From: Planctomyces sp.
Lineage (GTDB): Bacteria; Planctomycetota; Planctomycetia; Planctomycetales; Planctomycetaceae
Length of the DNA: 64,000 bases
Reading direction: 5' to 3'
Assembly (NCBI GenBank): GCA_005778225.1
Contig: SXPC01000293.1
Coordinates: 1 to 64,000, forward strand
Numbering within the stretch: position 1 is the first letter of the stretch; every line of letters starts with the position of its first letter. This document shows, in pieces, positions 47,969 to 57,282 of the stretch. Under the pieces are notes generated by a model. It ran no database searches, was not told where the DNA came from, and worked only from the letters and a program-made list of their open reading frames with translations. Position numbers and translations under genes: made by a program.

Positions 47969-50221
47969 TTATCGCACCACACTGAACTCATTCGAATTCA
48001 CATACGCCCAGGCAATATCCTCCAGCGTCTGCTGATACATCGCCAACTGCTTCTCAGCAGTTCCCGTCGCCTGATGACGCGTTGCCAGCAAGGCCCGACG
48101 AAACGCCGTCAGTTCTTTCTCCGTCGGCTCCCGTGACAACGTCTTCTGGCAGATCGATCGCACGAGCCCCTGCTCCTGCTCCGACGTCAGACGAGCCGGG
48201 TTAATGTCTCTCATCACGCTGACCGCGATCGCCTTCACGGTCTCCTGGCTCATCTCTCCGTTAATCAGTTCGAGAGCCTGAGGGACCGTTCCATCAAGGA
48301 GATTCACTTCATCATTCTCATCCGTCTGCGAAGCAATCGAGAACTGACGAATCCATTCATCGCGCCCCTTGAGATAACGATCCCAATCCTGTCGGTTCTG
48401 AGGGTACTCATCGCTCATCAGGGAAAACGAATCATATACCTGCTCCGGCGACATCGGCTTCAGATACATCTTCGAAAAGACAGGCACACCAGCCGCAAGA
48501 TCGGCTTCGGGAGTCCCGGTCGTCTCGCTTGAAAGTCGATACAGATCGCTCAGACAGATCCATGTCATCAGACGCTTCGTGTCAAAGTCCGACGCAGCAA
48601 ACTGCTGCGACAGGAACTGGAACAGTTCCGGATAAACAGCAGGATTGTGGCTTCCCAGATCATCGACCGGGTTCGTAAATCCATAGGTAAAGAAGTACGA
48701 CCAGATGCGATTGACATACGCAGCCGCCAGTTCGTTCTTCCCCTGATTCTGCAAAATGCGAGCCAGTTCTTCGCGACGATTAACGTCGTCACCTTCCCCA
48801 ATCGTCACCCCCGCGTACGAAGGAAATGCCACATGCATCACATCGTTGCGCGATTCATAGAACGTCGGCCCGCCTTGCTTCAGATTGACGAGTCGCACGC
48901 CGCCGTTGGGGCTGCTCGTCATCGTACTCATCTTGTTCTGCAGCTCTTCGCCACCCGTGACCGCCTGGATCTTCGTCTGTTTGAAGAAGCTGTTGAGCTG
49001 CCAGAAGTCGGTCTGACGAGAATCATTGAACGGGTGATTGTGACACTGCACGCACTGCATCTGCTTGCACAGGAATAAGCGAGCCGTCACCGCCGTTGCA
49101 GGGACCGCCTGATTATTGAGGTGAGCAACCAGATAATTCGCGGGCCCGTTCTCCGCAGGATTCCCCTCAGCAGAAATCAGGTCCGCAACTACTTCATCCC
49201 AGTAAGGCTTCTCATGAAAACGATTCGCCAGATATGACCGCAGTTGATTGGAATGCACGAGCGCGTTAGGACGTCTTCCCACCAGCAGCGTCGTCCAGTA
49301 GTCAGCAAAGTGAAGAGCATACGCTTCCGAAGCCAGTAACTTCTTGACGAACCGAGCCCGTTTGCCATCACCCTCAGCAGACTGAAAGCCATTCATTTCC
49401 TTGACACTGGGAATGCGTCCCCACAGGTCCATGGTCACCCGTCGCAGCCAGACATCATCACTGGCAAACTCAGCCGGTTTGACGGCCTGCTCGGTCCACT
49501 CATCATGCAGCAACTGATTGATCTTCGCGATGACGGCTTCGTCGTTAAGTGGTTTGCCATCATCAACGACAGCAACCGCATTCTGCGTCGAAGGGGTTAC
49601 CATTGGCTCCAGGAACGAAGGCGGCAACCCAGGCTCTTCCTTCATCAACGGCTTGCGACCATCGGACTCAACGATCGAGTTGGCATCAGGCCCACGCATC
49701 GGTGGAGCGGTTACCGGCGTCGATACATCAGGACGAGCAACCGTCGGCTTCTGATTATCAACGACCAGCGGCGCGTCGATCTTAGGATTAGCCGCAGGCG
49801 TTTTCTCAATAACAGACGTTACCTCAGCAGACGTCTGAGGCTTGGCAACATTCTCCACGATGGTCGGTCCAGACTCGTTCTTCGGAGTCCAGAACACGAA
49901 CACCCCAAACATCAATGCCAGCGACACCACCGCCCAACTGGCGGGCTTCGCCATCGCGCGACGGACGACTTTAAGTACCCGGCGTCGGCCGATCGCGGGA
50001 CGACTCTGCGTCCGCTCACCGAGACGCCCTTCATCCCACAGCAACTCGCCATGCACCTGCAGATAGTCGAGGTAATACTGTGTGTAGCCAGGATGACTCA
50101 TCACCAGTGCTTCGAGACGCCGCGTTTCTTCCACCGTCAATGACTGATCGCAAAGCTTGCCCAGCAACGCGGACAGCTCGTCGATAATCTCAGGCTTGAT
50201 GGTGTTACTTCGGGAAGTCAT
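47969..50221 (-). CDS. Anti-sigma-like/transmembrane/DUF1549-DUF1553 fusion
   Basis: 750 aa from ATG 50221 (a TTG three codons earlier is less likely). Residues 10-65 resemble the short helical domain in front of planctomycete FecR-type anti-sigma factors (LSALLGKLCDQSLTVEETRRLEALV, YYLDYLQVHGELLWDEG). One membrane helix lies at about 88-110. A Pro/Val linker follows, then DUF1549 (about 225-430, WLRRVTMDLWGRIPSVKEM, QCVQCHNHPFND with a haem-type CxxCH) and DUF1553 (about 470-735, RREELARILQ, AAYVNRIWSYFFTYGF). It starts 45 bases behind an ECF sigma gene, so it is probably that factor's membrane inhibitor and also carries the enzyme-like exterior domains. Few such fusions have known roles. 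Confidence 0.85.
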   Translation of the reverse strand: MTSRSNTIKPEIIDELSALLGKLCDQSLTVEETRRLEALVMSHPGYTQYYLDYLQVHGELLWDEGRLGERTQSRPAIGRRRVLKVVRRAMAKPASWAVVSLALMFGVFVFWTPKNESGPTIVENVAKPQTSAEVTSVIEKTPAANPKIDAPLVVDNQKPTVARPDVSTPVTAPPMRGPDANSIVESDGRKPLMKEEPGLPPSFLEPMVTPSTQNAVAVVDDGKPLNDEAVIAKINQLLHDEWTEQAVKPAEFASDDVWLRRVTMDLWGRIPSVKEMNGFQSAEGDGKRARFVKKLLASEAYALHFADYWTTLLVGRRPNALVHSNQLRSYLANRFHEKPYWDEVVADLISAEGNPAENGPANYLVAHLNNQAVPATAVTARLFLCKQMQCVQCHNHPFNDSRQTDFWQLNSFFKQTKIQAVTGGEELQNKMSTMTSSPNGGVRLVNLKQGGPTFYESRNDVMHVAFPSYAGVTIGEGDDVNRREELARILQNQGKNELAAAYVNRIWSYFFTYGFTNPVDDLGSHNPAVYPELFQFLSQQFAASDFDTKRLMTWICLSDLYRLSSETTGTPEADLAAGVPVFSKMYLKPMSPEQVYDSFSLMSDEYPQNRQDWDRYLKGRDEWIRQFSIASQTDENDEVNLLDGTVPQALELINGEMSQETVKAIAVSVMRDINPARLTSEQEQGLVRSICQKTLSREPTEKELTAFRRALLATRHQATGTAEKQLAMYQQTLEDIAWAYVNSNEFSVVR

Positions 50222-50266
50222 GAACGACAAATCGTTGTTTTAATAAGGCTGTTTTAATGAGGGTAG

Positions 50267-50884
50267 TCAAGTTGTATGCGGATGTTGCTCAAGGCTCATC
50301 TCGCGACGAATACATTCCAGAAGCGTCTTGCGAATCCGCCCGATCGATTGGTAAATCGAGTTGGCAGGACGATGCAGACGCTCCGAAAGGTCTTGCGTGC
50401 TCACATCCGGATTGTACCGGTTCTCAATGATCTCGCGATCCTTAGGACGCAGTTTATTCAGACAGTTTCTCAACGCCCGTTGCTTGAGTTCAGACAGCCC
50501 ATCATCCTGAGCCAACGTCGCGGAGACGATGTGCTGTAGGAATTCATCACTGTAGATCAGCTTGCTGCGTTGTTTACGTTGTCGAAACTTCAGGATCTCA
50601 TAATGAGCAATCTGACAGACCCAGGCATAAAAATTCGTGCCGCGCTGAAATTGTTCCAGCTTGGTCAGGATGACGACATTCGTCTCCTGCAGAATTTCTT
50701 CAGCCTGATCGGGATTGCCCGTCGCATGCAGGATGAACACGTACAATCGACGTTGCGTCTTCGTGAAAAGACTGATCAATTCGGAATCCGCGTGAATCTG
50801 AATTTTCTTCAGCTCCCCGTCAGTTCCCGAATTGATTTCGTCAGGCTGCCCGCCTGTCAGATGGTCGTGTTCTCCAGAAGACAT
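50267..50884 (-). CDS. ECF sigma factor (Rhodopirellula/Verrucomicrobium family)
   Basis: 205 aa. Region 2: LFTKTQRRLYVFILHATGNPDQAEEILQETNVVILTKLEQF, FYAWVCQIAHYEILKF. Region 4: RNCLNKLRPKDREIIENRY, DLSERLHRPANSIYQSIGRIRKTLLECI. This is the TIGR02989-type family almost confined to planctomycetes and verrucomicrobia. It is sandwiched between DUF1501 (43 bases upstream) and the anti-sigma/DUF1549-1553 gene (45 bases downstream), all on the minus strand, making a sigma/anti-sigma pair likely. No ribosome binding site stands out at the ATG. Confidence 0.93.
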   Translation of the reverse strand: MSSGEHDHLTGGQPDEINSGTDGELKKIQIHADSELISLFTKTQRRLYVFILHATGNPDQAEEILQETNVVILTKLEQFQRGTNFYAWVCQIAHYEILKFRQRKQRSKLIYSDEFLQHIVSATLAQDDGLSELKQRALRNCLNKLRPKDREIIENRYNPDVSTQDLSERLHRPANSIYQSIGRIRKTLLECIRREMSLEQHPHTT

Positions 50885-50927
50885 GCCAGAGCGCTGCTTT
50901 ATGAATCAAAAGGGCTTCGGTCAGAAA

Positions 50928-52190
50928 CTACGACAGCAGATCCGCAATCGGAGTACCGCCGTTGGCGATCTTCATCGGACGACCACGCTTGGACGTGTGA
51001 ACCGTGCTCAGCGGAATGCCCATGGCTTGCGCGACTGTCGCCCACAGGTCGCCCGGCAGGTAGCTTTGGCTTTCGATACCAACGCCATCCTTATCGGTTG
51101 CCCCGACAGCACGCCCCCCCTTGAGACCACCGCCACCAATTGCCAGTGACCAGCTCGACGCCCAGTGATCCCGCCCGACATCCTGGTTGATGCGAGGTGT
51201 CCGGCCGAATTCACCCATGACCAGAACAACAACATTGTTGAGCATGCCGCGGGCCGTTAGGTCGTTCATCAGAGCAGCAACCGCCTGATCGAGAGGCGGC
51301 AGCTTGTTGTTCTTGAGGGCGTTAAAGACACCGTTGTGAAGATCCCAGCCGCCATCATTGACTTCGATGAATGGCACACCTGTCTCGACCAGACGACGAG
51401 CCATCAGCAGACCGCGTCCCAGGTTGTTATTGCCATAGGCTTCGCGTGTCTTGGCGTCTTCCTGTTCGGTCTTGAAGGCCGCCATCTGTTGAGACGTCAG
51501 CAGGTTCTTGGCCTGGACGTAAATGTCTTTGTGAGCCTGTGGCAGCTCACCCCGATTCGAGCGAATGAAGTTGTCTTCGATCACACCGAGCATCGACAGA
51601 CGCTGACCAAGACGATCAGCCGTCATGTTGCGCATCTCAGCGTTGCGAATGTTTCCATTTCCATCGACAACGAACGGAGCATGCGACATCCCCAGGAAGC
51701 CCGCACTCCCGCCACCGCCACCAATGGAGATGAACGATGGAATTTCCAGATAGCTGCGTTTGGGCCCCAGTTCGTAGCTGACCACCGAACCGAAGTCTGG
51801 GTGCTCAACAGTCGGGTTCGGAACATACGCCGTATGCATGTAATAACGACCGCGAGCGTGATCCGCTTCGCGAGTACTCATCGAACGGACGACACTCATG
51901 CGATCCATCACACCGGCCAACTTCGGCAGCTGATCCGAAATCTGGAAGTCCCCCTTGGTCGCAATCGGCTTGAACTCGCCGCCGTTCTTGGATTCTGGTT
52001 TCAGATCCCACATATCGATCGTCGGGGCACCGCCACCCAGCCAGACCATAATACAGGCCTTCTCAGCCTTTTTGACCTGCTGCACGTTGGCACTCAGGTG
52101 CTCCAGAAAGCCGAGCGTCGGAACCGTCAGAGCAGCCCCCGCAGCCACGTGCTGCATGAAGTGACGTCGATCAAGAAGTGGATTGAACAT
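50928..52190 (-). CDS. DUF1501 domain protein
   Basis: 420 aa from ATG 52190 (AAGGAAA 9 bases upstream; the longer frame runs into a REP element). N-terminal [21 protein letters not shown] is a twin-arginine-like export signal. DUF1501 follows: [60 protein letters not shown] and [23 protein letters not shown], with the Asp/His residues of the alkaline-phosphatase superfamily. Planctomycete genomes almost always pair DUF1501 with DUF1549/1553 proteins; the pair has no proven activity but is thought to act on exported, possibly sulfated, compounds. It lies between a DUF1549/1553 gene and an ECF factor. Confidence 0.94.
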   Translation of the reverse strand: MFNPLLDRRHFMQHVAAGAALTVPTLGFLEHLSANVQQVKKAEKACIMVWLGGGAPTIDMWDLKPESKNGGEFKPIATKGDFQISDQLPKLAGVMDRMSVVRSMSTREADHARGRYYMHTAYVPNPTVEHPDFGSVVSYELGPKRSYLEIPSFISIGGGGGSAGFLGMSHAPFVVDGNGNIRNAEMRNMTADRLGQRLSMLGVIEDNFIRSNRGELPQAHKDIYVQAKNLLTSQQMAAFKTEQEDAKTREAYGNNNLGRGLLMARRLVETGVPFIEVNDGGWDLHNGVFNALKNNKLPPLDQAVAALMNDLTARGMLNNVVVLVMGEFGRTPRINQDVGRDHWASSWSLAIGGGGLKGGRAVGATDKDGVGIESQSYLPGDLWATVAQAMGIPLSTVHTSKRGRPMKIANGGTPIADLLS

Positions 52191-52232
52191 GACGGGAATT
52201 TCCTTAGAAGAAGTGATAGTTCCGAGTGTCTT

Positions 52233-52329
52233 CGTAGGGTCCGCTGTGCGGACCAAAAGTGAACGTTTTATTCGAGTAAAGGCCGACGAGATTCAGCGCT
52301 GGTTCAACGGTCCGCTCTGCGGACCCGAC
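52233..52329. repeat. REPIN-like element, GGTCCGC family
   Basis: A plus copy at 52233-52254 (GTAG head, GGTCCGC-TGT-GCGGACC) and an inverted copy at 52309-52329 (GGTCCGC-TCT-GCGGACC then CGAC, a degenerate head) bracket 54 bases. The inverted copy ends 4 bases before the stop codon of the upstream DUF1549/1553 gene. The whole 97-bp unit could fold into one long hairpin. Confidence 0.88.
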
Positions 52330-52333
52330 AGGA

Positions 52334-53953
52334 TTAGTAAATCAACTGAAACTCGTTGCTGTTGAGCAACGCCCAGTAGAGATCTTCGTACGCTTCACGG
52401 ATCGTGGCTTTGCGGTTCAAAACCGGACGGAGTTGATTCAATTCCGCTCGTGTCGGAGACCGGCTGAGAACTGTCTGATACAGCTCTTGCACGACGTCGT
52501 TTGGATCCTTCGCAGCCGCAATGACCTGCTGCAGACGAGTCGCCTGATTCTCCGCGAGAGCACGGTTAATCAGTTCGCCGTTCATCATCATCAGGGCTTG
52601 TGGGATCGTTCCGTTGAAGTTGGTCGATTCGTCATTCTCATCGGTCCCGAAGGTCGTGATGAATTGCTGTAACCAGCGCTGACGATCCGCTTGAGCCTGT
52701 TCCAGGTTAAGTTCACCAGCCTGAGCAGGCAGCGTCGCGACGAGCATGGAGTCATAAACCTGTTCTGCCGTCATCGCCTTGACATACATCCGACTGAACA
52801 ACGGCGACTCTCCCGCAGCGGGGTTATCGATCTCGTTGGAATTGCTGAACTTACTTTCCAGCTGATACGACTCACAGCTGACAATCCACGCCATCAACTG
52901 CTTGACGTTGTAATTCGACTCCGCAAACTTCGCTGTCAGGAATTCCAGCAGCTCAGGATTCGATGGTGGGTTGTGAGGTCCGATGTCATCGACAGGTCGA
53001 GTGAATCCATAGCCGAAGAAATGAGCCCACATTCGATTGACGAAGGCCCGGGCAACGTGACGTTCTTCATCCGCTCTCAGCAGTTCACCAAACACCATGC
53101 GTCGGTTGACCTTCTCATCAGGCCCAATCTGCTTGCCGAAGTAGTTCGGATAAGCGACCTGCATGACACCGTTGCGTTTTTCAAAGTAGACCGGACCATT
53201 GAACTGCCCGTTGAGCAGTTCCGAGTAGTCGTCCACTTGACGTCCCGAATTGGGATCAAGTTTGCGGTGATCAACACGACGAGCTTCTTTCAGGAAGCTG
53301 TTAAATTCCCAGAACTGCGAGTGTTGCCACTCATTGAACGGGTGGTTATGACACTGAGTACATTGCACCTGAATCCCCAGGAACAGACGAGTCGTCTTGG
53401 CAGTTGCCTGAACGCCTCCATCACGATCCTGCATCTGGCTCAGCAGATAATTGACCGCACCATTCTCATCAAAACGACCTTCCGCCGTCACGAGATCAAA
53501 CACCATCTCGTTCCAGGGCTTGTTCTTGGCCAGCGATTCACGCAGATACTTCTGCATTCCCTCACGACTCGTCCGGTCGGGGGTTCCCTGACCGATCATC
53601 AGGTTGGTCCAGACAGTCGTCCAGTTTTTCACATAGTCAGGATGATCCAGCAGACGCAGGATCGCATGCTGGCGTTTGGCTTTGTCTTTATCGGCGTTAA
53701 ACGCAGCGACTTCTTTGGAGGTCGGGATGTGCCCGTGCACATCAAGTGTGACCCGACGCAGCCACTCACCATCGGCAGCCCGAGCAGACGGCTTGACGTC
53801 ATTGTCTTCCCACCCCTGCTTGATCATGCGGTTGATTTCCGCCACGATCTGCTCATCTTCGCCACTCATGCGAACCGACTGGGCAGACAGCGATGGCACA
53901 GCCATCAAGCTGACACACATGACAAACGTGATTCGAAGGGCGATAGCTCGCAT
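52334..53953 (-). CDS. Exported DUF1549/DUF1553 protein
   Basis: 539 aa from ATG 53953, chosen because a signal peptide starts there (ALRITFVMCVSLMAVPSLSAQ). DUF1549 covers about 30-230 (WLRRVTLDVHGHIPTSKEVAAF, NWTTVWTNLMIG, QCTQCHNHPFNEW with CxxCH) and DUF1553 about 270-525 (RRMVFGELLRADEERHVARAFVNRMWAHFFGYGF, YQLESKFSNSNEID). It is the first gene of the minus-strand group DUF1549/1553, DUF1501, ECF, anti-sigma fusion, a REPIN lying between it and DUF1501. The CxxCH may bind haem or metal. Function is unproven in the family. Confidence 0.93.
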   Translation of the reverse strand: MRAIALRITFVMCVSLMAVPSLSAQSVRMSGEDEQIVAEINRMIKQGWEDNDVKPSARAADGEWLRRVTLDVHGHIPTSKEVAAFNADKDKAKRQHAILRLLDHPDYVKNWTTVWTNLMIGQGTPDRTSREGMQKYLRESLAKNKPWNEMVFDLVTAEGRFDENGAVNYLLSQMQDRDGGVQATAKTTRLFLGIQVQCTQCHNHPFNEWQHSQFWEFNSFLKEARRVDHRKLDPNSGRQVDDYSELLNGQFNGPVYFEKRNGVMQVAYPNYFGKQIGPDEKVNRRMVFGELLRADEERHVARAFVNRMWAHFFGYGFTRPVDDIGPHNPPSNPELLEFLTAKFAESNYNVKQLMAWIVSCESYQLESKFSNSNEIDNPAAGESPLFSRMYVKAMTAEQVYDSMLVATLPAQAGELNLEQAQADRQRWLQQFITTFGTDENDESTNFNGTIPQALMMMNGELINRALAENQATRLQQVIAAAKDPNDVVQELYQTVLSRSPTRAELNQLRPVLNRKATIREAYEDLYWALLNSNEFQLIY

Positions 53954-54316
53954 GGTTGAGGTCTTCCCAGACAGACACAGATGGGACCGGAACATCAGAT
54001 GTGATCGCTCAGAACACTCTGGCAAAAGTTCTCAGACGAAATAGAACCGCCGGAACGCCACAAGTCGTTGTGATTGATTATTTTGCCCACAGTTATACCT
54101 GCAAAGCGACCCCGACGTTCGAGAGGATTTCACCGAAAAAATTTCGAAACACCACAATATTCTTCGCAGCCGTGTCGAACCGGTCCAGACGTCCCCCGTT
54201 TCGCCCGCCCGCACGTCGTGAAAAATCCCCCCCACCCTTGCAGTGCTTAACATTTCTCGAAACAATACGTCCCGCTGACCAGCTCACCGACACATTTCAC
54301 AAGTGAAGCCAAATCC
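53954..54316. other. Divergent promoter region, DUF1549/1553 and ApgM genes
   Basis: About 360 bases without a supported gene. The 5' half is AT-rich (TTGATTATTTTGCCCACAG about 54073-54091); the 3' half is C-rich. No clear hairpin or repeat seen. Confidence 0.45.
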
Positions 54317-55522
54317 ATGAACTTCCACGACTTAACGCGACAGTTGCAAAAAGACAACGGCTCAAAAATCGTCCTTCTCGTCGCCGACGGCCTCGGCGGC
54401 CTGCCACTCACTCCCGGCGGCAAAACCGAACTCGAAACCGCCAAGACCCCGAACCTCGACGCCCTCGCCAAAGCCGGCGTCCTCGGTCTCTCGACTCCCG
54501 TCATCCCCGGAATCACCCCGGGTTCAGGCCCCGGCCACCTCGGACTGTTCGGCTACGATCCTCTCGAATACAACATCGGCCGCGGCGTTCTCGAAGCCCT
54601 CGGCATCGATTTCGAACTCGGCGATAAAGACGTCGCGATCCGCGGCAACTTCTGCTCCCTCGACGACAAAGGGGACATTTCGGACCGTCGTGCAGGTCGC
54701 ATTTCGTCCGACATCGCTGCCAAGCTGTGTGAGAAACTCGACAAAATCACCATCCCCGGCGTCGAAGTCTTCGTCCGACACGTCAAAGAATACCGCCTCG
54801 TCATCGTCTTCCGTGGCGATGGACTCGAAGGGGATGTCGCCGATACAGACCCCCAGAAGACCGGCGTTCCTCCCCTCGAACCACATGCCCGTTCTGCTGG
54901 TTCAAAGAAAACCGCCGAAGTCGCGACCGCGTTCCTCAAACAGGCCCGCGAAGTCCTCAAAGGTGATTTTCCCGCCAACTTCCTGACCCTCCGCGGCATC
55001 GACTGCAAGCCGGTCATCCCGACCTTCAAGGAAGTCTATGGCGTCCGCCCGGCTGCCATCGCTGTCTATCCGATGTATCGCGGCCTGGCCCGTCTGGTCA
55101 GCATGGACATCCTCGACGCCGGCCAGACTCTCGATGATCAGTGTGAACGCCTGAAATCATCGTGGAATGATTACGACTTCTTCTTCATGCACTTCAAATA
55201 CACCGACTCCACCGGCGAAGACGGCAACTTCGACGCTAAGGTCAAACGCATCGAAGAACTCGACGCCGCGATCCCGAAAATCACCGCCCTCAAGCCAGAC
55301 GTCCTCATCGTCACAGGTGACCACAGCACCCCCGCCAAGATGAAGTCACACAGCTTCCACCCCGTCCCAGTCCTGCTCTCGTCCGACATGGTCCGCACCG
55401 ACGCCTGCGAATCCTTCGGCGAAGCCAGTTGCCTCTCCGGCGGCCTCGGCCAGTTCCAGGCCAAATACCTGATGAGCTTCGCCTTAGCCCACGCCGGCCG
55501 CTTTGAGAAATACGGGGCGTAG
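54317..55522 (+). CDS. apgM: Cofactor-independent phosphoglycerate mutase, archaeal type
   Basis: 401 aa glycolytic enzyme interconverting 3- and 2-phosphoglycerate without bisphosphoglycerate. Alkaline-phosphatase-superfamily metal and nucleophile residues are present: VLLVADGLGGLP (Asp), GSGPGHLGLFGYDP (Ser nucleophile), FRGDGLEGDVADTDP, FFMHFKYTDSTGEDG (His, Asp) and IVTGDHSTPAKMKSHSFHPVPV (Asp-His, His). Size about 400 and the ApgM-specific FRGDGL stretch separate it from the 510-aa GpmI. Monocistronic, with a strong terminator 20 bases downstream. Confidence 0.96.
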   Translation: MNFHDLTRQLQKDNGSKIVLLVADGLGGLPLTPGGKTELETAKTPNLDALAKAGVLGLSTPVIPGITPGSGPGHLGLFGYDPLEYNIGRGVLEALGIDFELGDKDVAIRGNFCSLDDKGDISDRRAGRISSDIAAKLCEKLDKITIPGVEVFVRHVKEYRLVIVFRGDGLEGDVADTDPQKTGVPPLEPHARSAGSKKTAEVATAFLKQAREVLKGDFPANFLTLRGIDCKPVIPTFKEVYGVRPAAIAVYPMYRGLARLVSMDILDAGQTLDDQCERLKSSWNDYDFFFMHFKYTDSTGEDGNFDAKVKRIEELDAAIPKITALKPDVLIVTGDHSTPAKMKSHSFHPVPVLLSSDMVRTDACESFGEASCLSGGLGQFQAKYLMSFALAHAGRFEKYGA

Positions 55523-55543
55523 GTTTTGGCCAAATGCAAAACG

Positions 55544-55572
55544 AAAAAGGGAGGCGACAAGCCTCCCTTTTT
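55544..55572 (+). terminator. Rho-independent terminator after apgM
   Basis: AAAAAGGGAGGC (55544-55555), loop GACAA, GCCTCCCTTTTT (55561-55572): perfect 12-bp stem with a long T-run, 20 bases after the stop codon. Confidence 0.95.
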
Positions 55573-55582
55573 TTACGTACAT

Positions 55583-55951
55583 CGGGAGGGCGAGGCTCCG
55601 TCCGAGCCGCTGTCCCGCGTTGCAACCTATCATCGACTTCTCGACGCCAATCTCACTCTCTTCCTCTGAGGCCTGAAGGGCCGTTATCTACCAGCCCAGG
55701 GTGAAACCCTGGGTATGTGATGCGAAAGAGAAGTTTCCGTCCTGAAAGGACGGCTCACGTAATACCCCGCGCTGACCCACCCCTGCAGGGTGGCGATGTT
55801 TGATCTGCCCGCTCACCCAGGGTTTCACCCTGGGCTGACAGAATCCGTCCCTACAGGACGGGAATCAAATGCACGGAAGCCTTCGTCGTCTACTTCACTG
55901 CTATAGTTTCGCAATGCAAAGGAGCGGCTCACACGGAGGTTCGCCCTCCCG
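55583..55951. repeat. Composite nested palindromic-repeat array
   Basis: Outer arms CGGGAGGGCGA... (55583-55610) and its inverse (55924-55951) match at 24 of 28 positions. Inside, a 23-bp unit (core CCCAGGGTGAAACCCTGGG) at 55692-55714 is inverted exactly at 55815-55837. CCGTCC...GGACGG units at 55737-55753 and 55845-55861 are inverted relatives, and CCACCC/GGGTGG lies at the centre (about 55778-55793). At least four palindrome families are stacked in 370 bases. The array ends 11 bases before the stop of the aldose epimerase gene. Confidence 0.85.
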
Positions 55952-55962
55952 CTCCGCAAAAA

Positions 55963-57063
55963 TCACTCCACCGAAAACGCATACACCGTATGATGCTCAT
56001 ACGTCTCACCCGGTTTGAACACGCTCTTGGGAAAGCTTGGCGTGTTGACGGCGTTAGGATAGTTCTGGGTTTCGAGACAGAACGCACTCTTCTTGCCATA
56101 CGGTTTGCCACCTTTACCCGCGGGCACGGTCATGCCGTTGGCGGTGTAAAGCTGAATCCCTGGCTGGTCGGTGTAACACTCCATCACCCGCCCTGACTTC
56201 GTATCAACGACGCGAGCTGCGAGCACCACGCCCGGGCCTTGGCGGTTGATGACGTAATTGTGGTCATAGCCTCCCGTCTGAGGCAGTTGCTCGATCCGAT
56301 CGCCAATCGGCGTCGGCTGGCGGAAATCGAGCGGCGTTCCGGCAACGCTCGCCAGTTCGCCCGTTGGGATCAACCCTTCGTCAACAGCCGTGAAGCGGTC
56401 TGCGTTGATCATCATGATCTGATCAGCGACCGACTTCGCCCCTTCGCCAGCGAGGTTGAAGTAGGAGTGATTCGTCAGATTGATTGGGGTGGCTTTGTCG
56501 GTCGTCGCGGTGTAGTCGATCTTGAGTTCGTTCTTCTCGGTCAGCGTGAAGGTGACGACGAACGCAACATTCCCCGGATACCCTTCTTCCCCATCGGGAC
56601 TGGTGAAGGTGAAGCGAACAGCGTTCTCTGCTTCGAGAGGCGTTGCCTTCCAGATGACTTTATCAAGACTTCGCTTCAGACCGCCATGAAGGGCGTTCTT
56701 GCCATTATTGACAGGAACCTGATATTCAACTCCCTCGATCGTGAACTTGCCAAACGCGATGCGGTTGGCAACTCGCCCCGTGGTGCAGCCGAAGTAGGGG
56801 TTGTGTGGCCCTTCAAAGCCAGTGACGTCATCAAAGCCGAGCAGGACGTCGGCTTTGGTTCCATCGCGTCCAGGGACAATAATCTTCGTCAGCGTCGCGC
56901 CGCGCGTCATCACGCCGACTTCCATCCCCTTGCTGTTGGTGAGGGTGTACTCGACGACCTTGTCGCCGTTTTTTGTTACGCCGAAATCCGCTGAGACCAC
57001 GCCAGCCACTCCTGAATCAAAACATGTCAAAATGAAGGCAAGGAGACAAATCAGACGCTTCAT
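55963..57063 (-). CDS. galM: Exported aldose 1-epimerase (galactose mutarotase)
   Basis: 366 aa from ATG 57063 (GGAGC 5 bases upstream); a longer open frame passes through an interspersed repeat and is discounted. Signal peptide 1-22 (LICLLAFILTCFDSGVAGVVSA). Catalytic residues are all present: ALHGG and NHSYFNLAG (His), GGYDHNYVI (Asp) and AFCLETQNYPN (base Glu). It interconverts alpha and beta anomers of hexoses, outside the cytoplasm given the signal. The downstream end abuts the composite repeat array. A zinc dehydrogenase gene lies upstream on the same strand. Confidence 0.95.
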   Translation of the reverse strand: MKRLICLLAFILTCFDSGVAGVVSADFGVTKNGDKVVEYTLTNSKGMEVGVMTRGATLTKIIVPGRDGTKADVLLGFDDVTGFEGPHNPYFGCTTGRVANRIAFGKFTIEGVEYQVPVNNGKNALHGGLKRSLDKVIWKATPLEAENAVRFTFTSPDGEEGYPGNVAFVVTFTLTEKNELKIDYTATTDKATPINLTNHSYFNLAGEGAKSVADQIMMINADRFTAVDEGLIPTGELASVAGTPLDFRQPTPIGDRIEQLPQTGGYDHNYVINRQGPGVVLAARVVDTKSGRVMECYTDQPGIQLYTANGMTVPAGKGGKPYGKKSAFCLETQNYPNAVNTPSFPKSVFKPGETYEHHTVYAFSVE

Positions 57064-57095
57064 GGAAAGCTCCGAGCCGGGGTTGAAGAAGATTT

Positions 57096-57270
57096 TACCA
57101 CAGAGGACACCGAGGTCACGGGGAAGAGGTAAATCGACTAGTGTTTCATAGTAACGTATCGCACCATAGGCTCGCGAATAGCCTAAGGGCATTTTCGAAA
57201 AAGCAGAGAGGCAGATAAGCCATTGTCTGACTTTTCTACCTCTCTGTGAACTCTGTGTCCTCGGTGGCTA
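57096..57270. repeat. Second CTCTGTGAACTCTGTG-type element
   Basis: CCACAGAGGACACCGAGG (57097-57114) is imperfectly inverted at 57239-57267 (CCTCTCTGTGAACTCTGTG then TCCTCGGTGG). Sixteen bases at 57242-57257 are identical to 4064-4079. It fills the gap between galM and the dehydrogenase and ends 12 bases from the latter's stop codon. Confidence 0.7.
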
Positions 57271-57282
57271 AGTTTCTTTTTC

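Noticed and set aside
52691-53959. 422-codon plus-strand frame opposite the DUF1549/1553 gene
   Set aside because: Antisense shadow; the minus-strand product has clear family motifs and a signal peptide.
57064-57192. Longer N-terminus of the aldose epimerase (43 extra residues)
   Set aside because: The extra codons run through an interspersed repeat, and the inner ATG has both a ribosome binding site and a signal peptide.
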